Of a stretch of 45,665 nucleotides of DNA, positions 24,895-33,129 are shown one piece after another. The DNA lies in the NCBI GenBank assembly GCA_020445785.1, contig JAGRFZ010000070.1, positions 9,114-54,778 of the forward strand. The letters are read 5' to 3'. This stretch comes from Rhodocyclaceae bacterium (GTDB taxonomy: Bacteria > Pseudomonadota > Gammaproteobacteria > Burkholderiales > Rhodocyclaceae). The notes below the pieces were generated by a model. The model did no database searches. It was not told where the DNA came from and saw only the letters and a list, made by a program, of their open reading frames with translations. Positions within the stretch are counted from its first letter, which is position 1, and every line of letters begins with the position of its first letter. A program made the translations under genes and the position numbers.

Positions 24895-27387
24895 TCAGGA
24901 CAGGGCGCGCAGGCTCGCCAGCGGAGCCCGGGTCAGCAAGGCACGGGTGCCGAGCCAGCCCGCCAGCATCACACCGACGCCGCCGGCGACGGCGCCGAGC
25001 AGCATCGCCGAGCTGCCGGGAAGGTAGTCGTCGAGGCGGAAGGCGTGGTTGCCCAGCGCCCAGCCGATGGCGCTGGCGCCGAGGCCGGCCAGTACGCCGG
25101 CCACCAGCCCGAGCACCGTGAACTCGGCCAACAAGGCATGGCGCAACTGGCGGTGGCGCGCGCCCAGGGTGCGCAGCATCGCCAGTTCGTACTCGCGCTC
25201 GTCGTGGGTGGACTGGAGGGCGGCCCACAGCACCACCAGGCCGGCCAACAGTGCGAAGCCGAAGACGAACTGCACGATTGCGATCAAGCGGTCCATCATC
25301 GCCTGGATCTGCGTCACCACCGCGGTCACGTCGATGATCGAAATGTTGGGAAATGCCGCCACCAGCCGAGTCGTGAATTCGTGCTCTGCAGGCGGTAGAT
25401 GGAAGGCCGTGATCAAGCTCGCCGGGCGCCCCTCGAGCACCCCGGGGGAGGCGATGACGAAAAAATTGACACGCATCGAATCCCAGTCGAGGGCGCGGAT
25501 GCTGCTGATCTCGGCCTCGATGCGCTCGCCCGCCACCTCGTACTCGAGGCGGTCGCCGAGCGCGAGCCCGAAGAGTTCGGCGATGCCCTTCTCCACCGAC
25601 CATTCATGGGCCTCGTCGGCACCGTGCCAGCGTCCTGCGCTGATGCGGTTGCCGGCCGGCAGCTCGGCCATGAAGGACAGGTTGAACTCGCGCTCGGCCA
25701 GCCGCCGGGCGCGGCCCTCCGGGTAGTCGTCGAGTCGCACCGGCGCGCCATTGATTGCGCTCAGGCGCCCGCGGATCATCGGCATCAATTCGGGGCGGTC
25801 GACGCCGTGCTCGACGAAGAATGCCTCGAACTCCTGCGCCTGGTCCGGCTGCAGGTTGATGACGAAGCGATTCGGCGCATCGTCGGGCGTGGTGCGGCGC
25901 CAGGTGTCGAGCAGGTCGGCCCGGATCACCGTCAGCAGCAGCAGCGCAGTGAGCCCGGAGCCCAGCGCCACCGCCTGCACCACGCTGCCGCCCATACGGC
26001 GGGTCAGCGCCGCCACGCCGTAGCGCCAGCCGCCTCGCATCGGACCGCCGCGCAGGCGTGCGAGGACATGCAGCACGGCCCAGGCAGCGAGTGCGAACAG
26101 CCCCAATGCGACGGAGAACCCACCTGCCACCAGCAGACCGAGTCGAAGCTCGCCGGCGATCCACACCAGCATCGCCACCAATACGGCCGCACCGACCACC
26201 CAGGCCGCCCCCGACACCGGTTCGACGCCGCCCCACTCGCGCCGCAGGACCCGCAGCATCGGCACACTGCCGAGGCGGATCAGTTGGGGCAGTGCAAAAC
26301 CGAGGAGCAACGCCAATCCGACCAGCAGGCCGTGCACCAGCGGCAGCAGCGACGGCGGCGGCAGCAGGGCGCCGAGCAGATCCGCCAGCATCTGCCCCAA
26401 CCCCCACTGCACGGCCCAGCCGAGCGCCGCGCCCGCCAGGGACACCACCAGCGCGAGCATCAGGAACTCCAGCAGGATCAGGCGCATCACCTGCCCGGCC
26501 GGCGCGCCCAGGCAGCGCATCACCGCGCAGCCATCGACGTGGCGCTGCATGAAGCGCCGTGCCGAAAGGCCCACCGCCACCGCTGCCAGAATCACCGCCA
26601 GCAGCGCAGCCAGGCGCAGGAAGCGCTGTGCCTGGTCGAGCGCGTTGCGCACCTCCGGGCGGGCGTTGTCCACCGACTCCAGCCGCTCGCCGCGCCCCAG
26701 TCGCGGCGCGACCCATGCGCGAAAGCCTTCGACCGCTGCGGCCGCCCCTGCCACCTGCAACTGGTAGCTGACCCGGCTGCCGACCTGGATCAGCCCCGTC
26801 GCCGGCAGGTCGTCGGCATGGATCATGATTCGTGGCAGCAGGCTGAAGAAGTTGGCACCACGGTCGGACTCGAAGCTCACCATCGCGCTCGCCACCAGCG
26901 CACTGTTGCCGAGTCCCACCCGGTCGCCCGGTGTGATGCCCAGCGCCGCGAAAAGACGCTCGTCGAGCCAGGCTTCGCCACGTGGCGGGATGCCCGGCGC
27001 CGCGGCGTCCGGCTGGTTCGGGCCCGGCGCGACGCGCAGACTGCCGCGCAGCGGATAGCCCGGCTGCACCGCCTTGACGCCGGCCAGTTGCGCCGCATCG
27101 GGGGTACTGGCCATGCTCGTGAACTGGGTGGTGGTGACCACGTCGAGACCACGCGCGCCGGCTGCGCCGACGACCTCGGACGACCACGGGTGATCGGCCT
27201 TCAGCAGCAGATCGCCGCCGAGCAGTTGGTTGGCTTCCCGATCCAGCGCCTGGGCGACGCGGTCGGTGAGAAATCCGACGCTGGTGAGGCTGGCCACCGC
27301 GATCGCGAGGGCGAGCACCAGCAGGTGGAGTTCGCCGGCGCGCAGGTCGCGGCGCAGCATCCGGTAGGCAAGTTTGAGGGTCTGCAT
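24895..27387 (-). CDS. YbbP-type FtsX-like ABC transporter permease
   Basis: An 830-residue inner-membrane protein with two FtsX-like repeats. The first helix is at ~23-45 (LVLALAIAVASLTSVGFLTD) and a periplasmic domain follows. Three helices, each near LRLAALLAVILAAVAVGLSARRF, carry the MRCLGAPAGQV motif. A second set of helices follows, with a second periplasmic domain and a last block containing AMLRTLGARHRQLRHALLAEF. This two-repeat form is that of YbbP, which pairs with the ATPase YbbA to export or release lipids or toxic compounds. No YbbA-like ATPase is adjacent in this window. The gene is on the same strand as the MerT/MerP-like pair but separated by a strong palindrome. Confidence 0.88.
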   Translation of the reverse strand: MQTLKLAYRMLRRDLRAGELHLLVLALAIAVASLTSVGFLTDRVAQALDREANQLLGGDLLLKADHPWSSEVVGAAGARGLDVVTTTQFTSMASTPDAAQLAGVKAVQPGYPLRGSLRVAPGPNQPDAAAPGIPPRGEAWLDERLFAALGITPGDRVGLGNSALVASAMVSFESDRGANFFSLLPRIMIHADDLPATGLIQVGSRVSYQLQVAGAAAAVEGFRAWVAPRLGRGERLESVDNARPEVRNALDQAQRFLRLAALLAVILAAVAVGLSARRFMQRHVDGCAVMRCLGAPAGQVMRLILLEFLMLALVVSLAGAALGWAVQWGLGQMLADLLGALLPPPSLLPLVHGLLVGLALLLGFALPQLIRLGSVPMLRVLRREWGGVEPVSGAAWVVGAAVLVAMLVWIAGELRLGLLVAGGFSVALGLFALAAWAVLHVLARLRGGPMRGGWRYGVAALTRRMGGSVVQAVALGSGLTALLLLTVIRADLLDTWRRTTPDDAPNRFVINLQPDQAQEFEAFFVEHGVDRPELMPMIRGRLSAINGAPVRLDDYPEGRARRLAEREFNLSFMAELPAGNRISAGRWHGADEAHEWSVEKGIAELFGLALGDRLEYEVAGERIEAEISSIRALDWDSMRVNFFVIASPGVLEGRPASLITAFHLPPAEHEFTTRLVAAFPNISIIDVTAVVTQIQAMMDRLIAIVQFVFGFALLAGLVVLWAALQSTHDEREYELAMLRTLGARHRQLRHALLAEFTVLGLVAGVLAGLGASAIGWALGNHAFRLDDYLPGSSAMLLGAVAGGVGVMLAGWLGTRALLTRAPLASLRALS

Positions 27388-27449
27388 CGGGCTTCGGACA
27401 GCCGTGCCTCGGGCGAGTTCGGGAGCGATACGATAACCCGGAACGCATT

Positions 27450-27477
27450 GCGCGCCGGCCCGGCCGGGCCGGCGCGC
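27450..27477. terminator. 28-bp perfect G+C palindrome after the MerP-like gene
   Basis: A palindrome of 28 bases with no mismatch and no A or T. It begins GCGCGCCGGCCCGG and continues with the exact reverse complement. It starts 4 bases beyond the stop of the MerP-like gene and lies 62 bases before the ybbP-type start. It can fold into a 12-bp stem with a 4-base loop and is probably a terminator, although no T-run follows. Confidence 0.55.
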
Positions 27478-27481
27478 GAAT

Positions 27482-27802
27482 TCACTCGGCGAGCGTGGTG
27501 TCGAAGCCGGCCTGGCGGCGGATGGTGCCGCGGATCTGATCCAGGCTCACGCGCTGCGGATCGTACTCGACCGTGGCCGAGTGGGTCGCATAGCTCGCCT
27601 CGACATGATGGACACCATCGACCCGCTTCAGGGCCGAGGTGATCAGGACCGGGCAACTGTCACCGATCATCCCAGCCACGTGCAAGGTGTTGCGGGCGAT
27701 GGCTGCCGGACGGATCGAGTCCGCCATCACGGCAGCCGGCGCGGCCAGAAGCTGTGCGAGGACGACGATCGACGCGGCGATCCGAAGTTTCGTGCTTTTC
27801 AT
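27482..27802 (-). CDS. MerP-like periplasmic heavy-metal-associated protein
   Basis: A 106-residue exported protein. The signal peptide covers ~1-27 (SIVVLAQLLAAPAAVMA, cleavage after AMA-like VMA). The rest is a single HMA fold, beginning NTLHVAGMIGDSCPVLITSALKRVDGVHHVEASYA. MerP has GMTCAACP at this point; here the first Cys is Gly47 and only Cys50 remains, so the usual two-thiol metal site is broken. AGGAGAG precedes the ATG. It follows the MerT-like gene after 19 bases, as in mercury operons. Metal binding by one thiol or with the partner's Cys32 is inference. A different cargo or loss of function is equally possible. Confidence 0.75.
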   Translation of the reverse strand: MKSTKLRIAASIVVLAQLLAAPAAVMADSIRPAAIARNTLHVAGMIGDSCPVLITSALKRVDGVHHVEASYATHSATVEYDPQRVSLDQIRGTIRRQAGFDTTLAE

Positions 27803-27821
27803 GATGTTCTCTCCTGGTCGT

Positions 27822-28166
27822 TCAGCCCAATGCGGGCAGCACCACGTACTCGAAGGCATTGATCGCGACCGCGAAGACCACCGCGACCCACAACAGCGTT
27901 CGGGCCCGGCGCCGGCCGGTTCCGCCGCAGTCACGCCGCCGGTAGAGCAGCCGAAAGCCGAGTGCCAGCAAGGCGATGGTGAGCAGCGTCGCCGGCAGTT
28001 GCAGATGGGCGTAGCGCGCCAGCCATCCGAGTCCGCCGATGCCGAAGGCGATGCCGATCATCGGGCCGATGCAGGCCGCGCCGGTGACCACGGCTGTGGC
28101 CATGCCGGCGAGTGCCGCCGCCGCGCCGGCGCGGGACGGATCGATCGAGTCCTGGTGTACGTTCAT
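27822..28166 (-). CDS. MerT-like membrane transporter
   Basis: A 114-residue inner-membrane protein with three hydrophobic helices (~15-40, ~55-72, ~90-112). In MerT the first helix carries a Cys-Cys pair before GPL; here the corresponding TGAACIGPMIG keeps only Cys32, with Ala31 in place of the other. A further Cys80 sits in the second loop (RRRDCGGTG). It is the first gene of a pair with the MerP-like protein, in the order of classical mer operons. The start ATG has a GGAG upstream (in GGAGAACAGCCCC). No merR or merA is near, so it is not a standard mercury-resistance locus. Confidence 0.7.
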   Translation of the reverse strand: MNVHQDSIDPSRAGAAAALAGMATAVVTGAACIGPMIGIAFGIGGLGWLARYAHLQLPATLLTIALLALGFRLLYRRRDCGGTGRRRARTLLWVAVVFAVAINAFEYVVLPALG

Positions 28167-28442
28167 GGGGCTGTTCTCCTTGGGTTCGTTGTCGGGTACT
28201 GCCACCGGCGGGATTGATCTCCGCGTCCCGTCCGGCATGTCTGCAGTGTCCGTCGCCCGGCAGGTCCGCGCTTGCAGTACGGCTGTGCATGGGCTGGAGA
28301 AATCTTGAAGAATTCGACATCCGTGGCGTGGGTCACGACCCGGGCGCCCTACCCGGCGGGGTCGGCCGCACCCCCTGCGCCTGTTAAGCTTGGACGGTCG
28401 AGGCCGCTGCAAGACTGCAGCGCCGTGGGGGGTGGGATCGAC

Positions 28443-28733
28443 ATGGACGAGGATCGCTGGTACGTCGCCAACCTCGGGGACGCCATGCTCGCCGGTGGCG
28501 CCCTCGAGGACGTACGCGCACGCTTCCACCCCGGCGCCGGCTCCGCGGTATTGATGCGCCACGAGGCCGACGGCCGCCTGCATTGCCAGCTCAAGCTCTA
28601 CTTTCCACCGGAACTGGCCGCCCTCGCCGGCGAGTTCGACGCCCGGCCCTGCCCGCCGCCGAGCGCGGACGACATGGGCGTATTGGTCGGTTCCGCGGCG
28701 CGACTCGCCGACCTGCGCAGGCGCGGCCGATAG
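28443..28733 (+). CDS. Conserved small hypothetical protein
   Basis: A 96-residue soluble protein starting MDEDRWYVANLGDAMLAG and containing LKLYFPPELAALAGEFDARPCPPPSADDMGVLVG. It has no signal peptide or membrane helix. The ATG follows GGTGGGATCGAC, a modest ribosome-binding site. The codon use and amino-acid makeup are protein-like, unlike the surrounding shadow frames. I do not recognise the family. It is transcribed away from the MerT-like gene. Confidence 0.6.
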   Translation: MDEDRWYVANLGDAMLAGGALEDVRARFHPGAGSAVLMRHEADGRLHCQLKLYFPPELAALAGEFDARPCPPPSADDMGVLVGSAARLADLRRRGR

Positions 28734-29013
28734 CGAATGGACGAAACGATCCGCGGGCGGCACCGGGGCCGCCAGTGCTCTGCTTCACAAATCAAGAATC
28801 ATGACGAAAGCGATGCCTCGGCTGCCGTCGCAAGGCGCGAACCATCGCGATAGCGGGGCCTATCGCGAAGATGAGCAACGCCACCACGGCGCGCGCGGCG
28901 CGCTTTCGTGTTGCGGTACTTGCGAAGCAGACCACGAACCTGCGACGACAAACACGGCCATCGATGCGGCTGCGCCAGCCGCATCGCCGTGACGGGCGGA
29001 CGGAATCCCGGGC
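28734..29013. other. Intergenic region after the small hypothetical
   Basis: About 280 bases between convergent genes. Short open frames here (for example 28801-28992) have no ribosome-binding site and no protein-like composition. An ATCGCGATAGCGGGGCCTATCGCGAT-type inverted repeat is near 28844-28869; nothing else is recognised. Confidence 0.45.
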
Positions 29014-30267
29014 TCAGTTCGCGCGCTCGCCGACGACGCGCAACGAAACCCGGTTCCTGCCTTCGTTCTTGGCGTCGTAGAGCGCCTTGTCGGCGACCGC
29101 GATCAAGGTCTCGAAGTTGCCCGCAGCGCCGGGATCGACCGCCTGCACGACGCCTGCGCTGATCGTGACGCGAATGTCCGAGTCGCCACTCACGACCGGC
29201 CGGGTCGCCACCCGCTCACGGAGCCGTTCGGCGATCGCATCCGCATGCACGCTGTCTTCGTCGCTCAGGACCACCAGGAATTCCTCGCCGCCGAGGCGCC
29301 CGAGGTGGTTGTATTGGCGCAGATCACGGTCGATGCGGTGGGCGATCTCCTGCAGCACGGCGTCGCCGACCGCATGACCGTGGTGGTCGTTGACCGCCTT
29401 GAAGTGATCCACGTCGATCAGGATCAGCGCCAGCCGCCCCCGGGCCCGTCTCGCGCGCGCGAAAGCGGCATCCAGTTGATCGAGAATGCCGCGCCGGTTG
29501 AGCACCCCGGTCAGGGCATCCCGCGTGGCGAGTTGCTGCAGTTCGGCCTGCTCGACGGTCAGACGCTGGTTCAGCTCGACGATCTGCTGGTAGAGCCGCC
29601 CCTTTTCGATCAGCGCCGACATCTGCGCTGCGATCCGCAGGAAGATGCCCTGGTGGGCGGATTCATAGGCACAGGGCTCGATGCTGGAAAAGAACAGGAA
29701 ACCGATCGGCCTGCCCTTGCTCACCAGCGGGCAGGTCAGGCTCGAGCGGATGCCTTCGGCCACCATGAGCCGGGTCGCGTGGGACGCGGGATGGTCGGCG
29801 AGGTATTTTTCCAGATCGTTGATGATCCTGGGCTGGCCGGTGGCAATGATCTGGGCCAGGCTGCTGCCCTCGGTGCGGGCGGAAAAACCGTTCCCCAGCC
29901 GAATGTCGTCGAAGTCGGCGCGCACCCAGCACGAACGAACGGTCCGACCGTCTTCCGACAGCATGGCGCAGCCGATACGGTTGTACGGGATGACCGACTG
30001 GAACGATTCGAAGATGCGATCGAGCACGTCGTCCAGCAGCAGCCCGCCGACGACGTTGTCGGCGATCTCGTGCAGTTTGCCGGCATGGGTCAGGTGCCAA
30101 TCGAGATGATCGGCGAGCGCCTTGATCTCCTCGCCGAGCGCACCGAGCGCGTCCGGGCGACCCGTGTCCAGCTCATGCAGATAGCGTCCTTGTCGCATGG
30201 CCCTGAGCGCTTCGCGATAGGCGTCGATGCGAGGATCTTCGTTGATTGCCACGATGGCCGATTTCAC
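29014..30267 (-). CDS. GAF-GGDEF diguanylate cyclase
   Basis: A 417-residue cytoplasmic signalling protein. Residues ~60-215 form a GAF sensor domain (LLLDDVLDRIFESFQSVIPYNRIGCAML, VAEGIRSSLTCPLVSKGRPIGFLFFSS). A short coiled coil leads to the GGDEF domain (~250-412) with LTGVLNRRGIL, LILIDVDHFKAVNDHHGH and the active motif GGEEF. The product-inhibition site before it (R-x-x-D) reads RQYN, so feedback inhibition is probably weak or absent. It is divergent from an HD-GYP phosphodiesterase gene, with the two sharing an intergenic region that has an FNR-like palindrome. Together they would set c-di-GMP levels; the GAF ligand is unknown. Confidence 0.92.
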   Translation of the reverse strand: MKSAIVAINEDPRIDAYREALRAMRQGRYLHELDTGRPDALGALGEEIKALADHLDWHLTHAGKLHEIADNVVGGLLLDDVLDRIFESFQSVIPYNRIGCAMLSEDGRTVRSCWVRADFDDIRLGNGFSARTEGSSLAQIIATGQPRIINDLEKYLADHPASHATRLMVAEGIRSSLTCPLVSKGRPIGFLFFSSIEPCAYESAHQGIFLRIAAQMSALIEKGRLYQQIVELNQRLTVEQAELQQLATRDALTGVLNRRGILDQLDAAFARARRARGRLALILIDVDHFKAVNDHHGHAVGDAVLQEIAHRIDRDLRQYNHLGRLGGEEFLVVLSDEDSVHADAIAERLRERVATRPVVSGDSDIRVTISAGVVQAVDPGAAGNFETLIAVADKALYDAKNEGRNRVSLRVVGERAN

Positions 30268-30412
30268 TCCGTTCTACTCCACGTCGACCGGTGGCGGGCC
30301 GGCCGCCGGGCGGGATGGAGTCCATCCTTGCTTCCGGTGACTGCGGCGACGCGGGAACCCTCCCGGACGAGAACAAAATGATGCATTGCAGCACACGCAC
30401 GTCACAATACAG

Positions 30413-30426
30413 TTGACCTGCGTCAA
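30413..30426. promoter_or_regulatory. FNR/CRP-family-like palindrome between cyclase and phosphodiesterase genes
   Basis: TTGACCTGCGTCAA is a perfect TTGAC-N4-GTCAA palindrome, as bound by FNR, Anr, Dnr and FixK family regulators. It lies 146 bases upstream of the GGDEF start and 117 bases upstream of the HD-GYP start. TTGACC could also act as a -35 for a TATAGA at 30438-30443, but the 19-base spacer is long. A role is predicted, not shown. Confidence 0.5.
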
Positions 30427-30542
30427 CAGCAATTGCATATAGACTGACACGAGCGCCCGCCCGGCGTCACCGCCGGGGCCAGCCGCGGTCCGTGGGCGCC
30501 GGCCGACGCGGACCGGGCGCCGGCGATTTCGCACCGAGCACC

Positions 30543-31142
30543 ATGCACGACGAATCCTACTTCCAGTTCCTGCAACGCCACACCAGCGCCCTCTCGATGG
30601 CTCTGGGTTTCCGGCACCGGCAGACGCACCTGCATTCGACCCGGGTCGCACGGCGCGCAGTGGCACTCGGCGCCCGCTGCGGCATGGCGCCGCGCGATCT
30701 GTCCATCCTGCGCGTTGCGGCCGGGGTGCACGATATCGGAAAGATCGGCATACCGGACAGCATCCTGGCCAAGCGGACCCCACTCACCGACGACGACTGG
30801 CATGCGATCCGCGGCCATCCGGCGATGGGCGCGGAGCTGCTGCTGGCCGGTGCATTCGAGGGCGCACGGGAACTCGCCGCGATCGTTCGCCACCACCACG
30901 AGCACGTCGACGGCTCGGGCTATCCCGATGGGCTGCGGGGCGAGGCGATCCCGCTCGGCGCCCGAATCGTCAGCATCGTCGATGCCTACGATGCGATGGA
31001 CGAGGTTCGCCCCTACCATTGCCGGCGCCGGCACGAGGAGATCATGGCGATCCTCGGCAGCGAAGCGGGCAGCCGTCGCGACCCGGAGCTGCTGCGGGAA
31101 TTCCGCGCCATTGCCGAAACGCCGGACCCCGACACCGACTAG
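30543..31142 (+). CDS. HD-GYP domain phosphodiesterase
   Basis: A 199-residue, almost minimal HD-GYP protein. Metal-site residues are His-Asp 63-64 in AGVHDIGKIGIPDSIL, His92 in IRGHPAMGAELL and the HHEHVDGSGYPDG block at 118-130. The GYP signature and LGARIVSIVDAYDAM are intact, so c-di-GMP hydrolysis is expected. There is no receiver, PAS or membrane domain; only ~30 residues precede the HD core. The ATG at 30543 begins MHDESYFQF; a GTG at 30492 is less likely. Divergent from the GAF-GGDEF gene, and followed by a deoxyribosyltransferase-like gene on the same strand after 133 bases. Confidence 0.9.
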   Translation: MHDESYFQFLQRHTSALSMALGFRHRQTHLHSTRVARRAVALGARCGMAPRDLSILRVAAGVHDIGKIGIPDSILAKRTPLTDDDWHAIRGHPAMGAELLLAGAFEGARELAAIVRHHHEHVDGSGYPDGLRGEAIPLGARIVSIVDAYDAMDEVRPYHCRRRHEEIMAILGSEAGSRRDPELLREFRAIAETPDPDTD

Positions 31143-31275
31143 CCGCGACGGCGGAGAACCCAGGCCGCAGCCTCTGCTACGCTTGTCCAGAGGGGGTCCC
31201 GACGGGATTCCCCCGGGCCGCCGGCGCGCGCCGGTCATCCCGTCGCCGCGCCCCACGAGAAGCAGGAGGTTCCCG

Positions 31276-31956
31276 ATGGACAGGGACATCGTCAACGCCA
31301 TACACGCCCTCTACCAGCATGGCGAGATGGATCGCGGGGCCCTGCTGGGCCGTCTCTGGTGCGGCCCGGACTCGAGTCCCGACATCGAAGGTCTGGCCAT
31401 CGCCGATGGGCAGCGACTGCGCCTCGACGCACCGCTGATCCGATTCATCAAGGCGACCGAGAATCAGATGGCCGGAATGCCTCGTGCGGATTTCGTGTTC
31501 GGCTACCCGTTGAGCGAACCACTCCGTCAGCCCGGTGAACCGCGACCGGCATTCGTCGCGATGCCGTATGGACCGACCTGGTTCCAGCCGGTGCGCGATC
31601 GGGTCGTGGCAACGGCGAGCGCCTGTGGCTACAAGGCGGAAGTCTCCAAGGACCTGGCCACACCCGGGCTGATCACCGACCAGATCTGGCAGGGCATTCG
31701 GCGTGCAGACGTCGTCATCGCCGACATCACCGGCGGCAACCCGAACGTGTTCTACGAACTGGGGCTGGCCCACGCCTTGGGCAAGGAGGTCGTCCTCCTC
31801 GCCCAGGGTGCCGAGGCGCCACCGTTCGACATTTCCACCGCGCGCCTGCTGCGCTACCGAGCGGACGCGCCGGAGGACCTCGATGCGCAACTACGGGTCG
31901 CATTCGCTGCGGTGTCGCCGCGCTATCGGCACGACGAAGCCCCCGCGGCCGGCTGA
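31276..31956 (+). CDS. Nucleoside 2-deoxyribosyltransferase-like / TIR-like protein
   Basis: A 226-residue soluble protein. The N-terminal ~70 residues are a small helical part (MDRDIVNAIHALYQHGEMDR). Residues ~90-195 show a Rossmann-like core: FVAMPYGPTWFQPVRDRV (93-110) and the strongly conserved block IADITGGNPNVFYELGLAHALGK (148-170), with Glu161 in the position of the catalytic acid of deoxyribosyltransferases. A closing segment, PPFDISTARLLRYRAD, follows. Related proteins are annotated as deoxyribosyltransferase or TIR-like and some occur with defence genes. A perfect AGGAGG precedes the ATG by six bases. Substrate unknown; it could hydrolyse or transfer a nucleoside or NAD-like base. 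Convergent with the LysR gene. Confidence 0.65.
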   Translation: MDRDIVNAIHALYQHGEMDRGALLGRLWCGPDSSPDIEGLAIADGQRLRLDAPLIRFIKATENQMAGMPRADFVFGYPLSEPLRQPGEPRPAFVAMPYGPTWFQPVRDRVVATASACGYKAEVSKDLATPGLITDQIWQGIRRADVVIADITGGNPNVFYELGLAHALGKEVVLLAQGAEAPPFDISTARLLRYRADAPEDLDAQLRVAFAAVSPRYRHDEAPAAG

Positions 31957-31964
31957 CCGCGGCA

Positions 31965-32912
31965 TCACGGGCAAACGGTCGATACCGACGACGGCCTGCC
32001 GGCCAGCGGCGGTCGATCCGCCGCGAGGGCCGCGCCCAGGCGTTCGGCGGAAAAATCGATGAAGGCACGCAGCTTCGCCGGCATCAGCGTGCGGTGGGCG
32101 AACACGATCTGGACCGGCACGTCGAAGCGCGTGGCCTCGGGCAGCACTTCGACCAGCCGCCCCGCCGCCAGATCGTCACGCACCAGGAACTCGAAGCTGC
32201 GGGTGATGCCGAGGCCCTCGAGTGCCGCGACACGCACCGCACACGCACTGTTCACCGTCATCCGCGGGGTAACCGGCACGCGGGCCGGCCCGCCGTCGGC
32301 CTGTGCCTCCCAGCAACGCCCGAGGCGCTTGTTGCTGTCGAAGATGCAATCGAGTTCGGCCAGATCCTGCGGGTGACGCGGAACGCCCCGGGCCGCCAGG
32401 TACGCGGGGGACGCCACCATCACGAAATGGGCGCTGCCGACCTTTCTCGCGCTGAGACTCGAATCGCGCAGGTGGCCAATCCGCACGGCAAGGTCGAAGT
32501 GACCGTCCACCAGATCGAGGTGTCGGTCATCGAGCTCCACGTCCAACTGGACAGCCGGATGGGCCTTCAGGAAGTCGCCGCAGACGGGCACCACGTAGTG
32601 CAGTCCGAAGCTCTGCGGCGCGGTGATCCGCAAAGCGCCGGAAATCGCTTCGCACTCGTCCACCAGGCCATTTTCGAGGGCGGCCATCTGATCCAGGATG
32701 GCGAGGCAGCGCCGATAGAACCGGCGGCCGGTGTCGGTGATCGCGACACTGCGGGTCGTTCGATAGACCAGGCGCAGGCCGACGATCTCTTCCAGCTTGC
32801 GGATGCGGCTGCTGACCACGGACTTGCTGCCCCCGATCTTTTCCGCCGCCAGGGTGTATGAGCCCTTTTCGACGAGGGCCACGAAGGCCACGATCATGCT
32901 GAGCTTGTCCAT
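31965..32912 (-). CDS. LysR-family transcriptional regulator
   Basis: A 315-residue regulator. The N-terminal winged helix-turn-helix covers ~1-60 (FVALVEKGSYTLAAEKIGGSKSVVSSRIRKLEEIVG), followed by the linker helix. The effector-binding periplasmic-binding-like domain begins at ~88 (ISGALRITAPQSFGLHYVVP) and ends with VPVQIVFAHRTLMPAKLRAFIDF. It belongs to the broad group of LysR proteins without a named target. It is divergent from the decaheme cytochrome/MtrB pair across a 468-base intergenic region that carries two palindromes, so it is the best candidate for controlling that operon. The inducer is unknown. Confidence 0.92.
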   Translation of the reverse strand: MDKLSMIVAFVALVEKGSYTLAAEKIGGSKSVVSSRIRKLEEIVGLRLVYRTTRSVAITDTGRRFYRRCLAILDQMAALENGLVDECEAISGALRITAPQSFGLHYVVPVCGDFLKAHPAVQLDVELDDRHLDLVDGHFDLAVRIGHLRDSSLSARKVGSAHFVMVASPAYLAARGVPRHPQDLAELDCIFDSNKRLGRCWEAQADGGPARVPVTPRMTVNSACAVRVAALEGLGITRSFEFLVRDDLAAGRLVEVLPEATRFDVPVQIVFAHRTLMPAKLRAFIDFSAERLGAALAADRPPLAGRPSSVSTVCP

Positions 32913-33003
32913 ACCGTTCCCCTTGATCGCCTGCCCGAGACTGCCGATCGGCGACCCCTATCGAACCCGATCCGGGTCGCTGCCGTTCGGCTCGCAGTCA
33001 GAC

Positions 33004-33027
33004 TAATCGAAACCGCGTGCGCGATTA
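33004..33027. promoter_or_regulatory. Inverted repeat TAATCG-N12-CGATTA (possible LysR site)
   Basis: Perfect six-base arms, TAATCG at 33004-33009 and CGATTA at 33022-33027, separated by 12 bases. They start 92 bases upstream of the LysR gene. Size and AT-rich arms fit a LysR-type binding site in a divergent promoter region. Not tested. Confidence 0.4.
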
Positions 33028-33039
33028 AGCGGCGCTTCC

Positions 33040-33052
33040 GACAATGATTGTC
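33040..33052. promoter_or_regulatory. Fur-like palindrome GACAAT-G-ATTGTC
   Basis: A perfect 6-1-6 palindrome. It differs from the Fur 7-1-7 core GATAAT-N-ATTATC by one symmetrical base in each arm. It lies between the LysR gene and the decaheme cytochrome gene. An iron-linked control of an electron conduit would make sense, but one site match is weak evidence. Confidence 0.35.
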
Positions 33053-33129
33053 CCGGAATTTGCAACATTTGGCGGCACAGGCACGTCGGCCGTATCGGCC
33101 GGGCTCGCCGATTCCATCCGGGTCGCGGC

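Noticed and set aside
28801-28992. Small open frame in the gap after the hypothetical gene
   Set aside because: No ribosome-binding site, no hydrophobic or domain pattern, and an equally open frame on the other strand.
30413-30443. Class II FNR promoter reading of the palindrome
   Set aside because: The distance from the palindrome to the nearest -10-like hexamer is about 11 bases too short for the usual -41.5 position, so only a general regulator-site call is kept.
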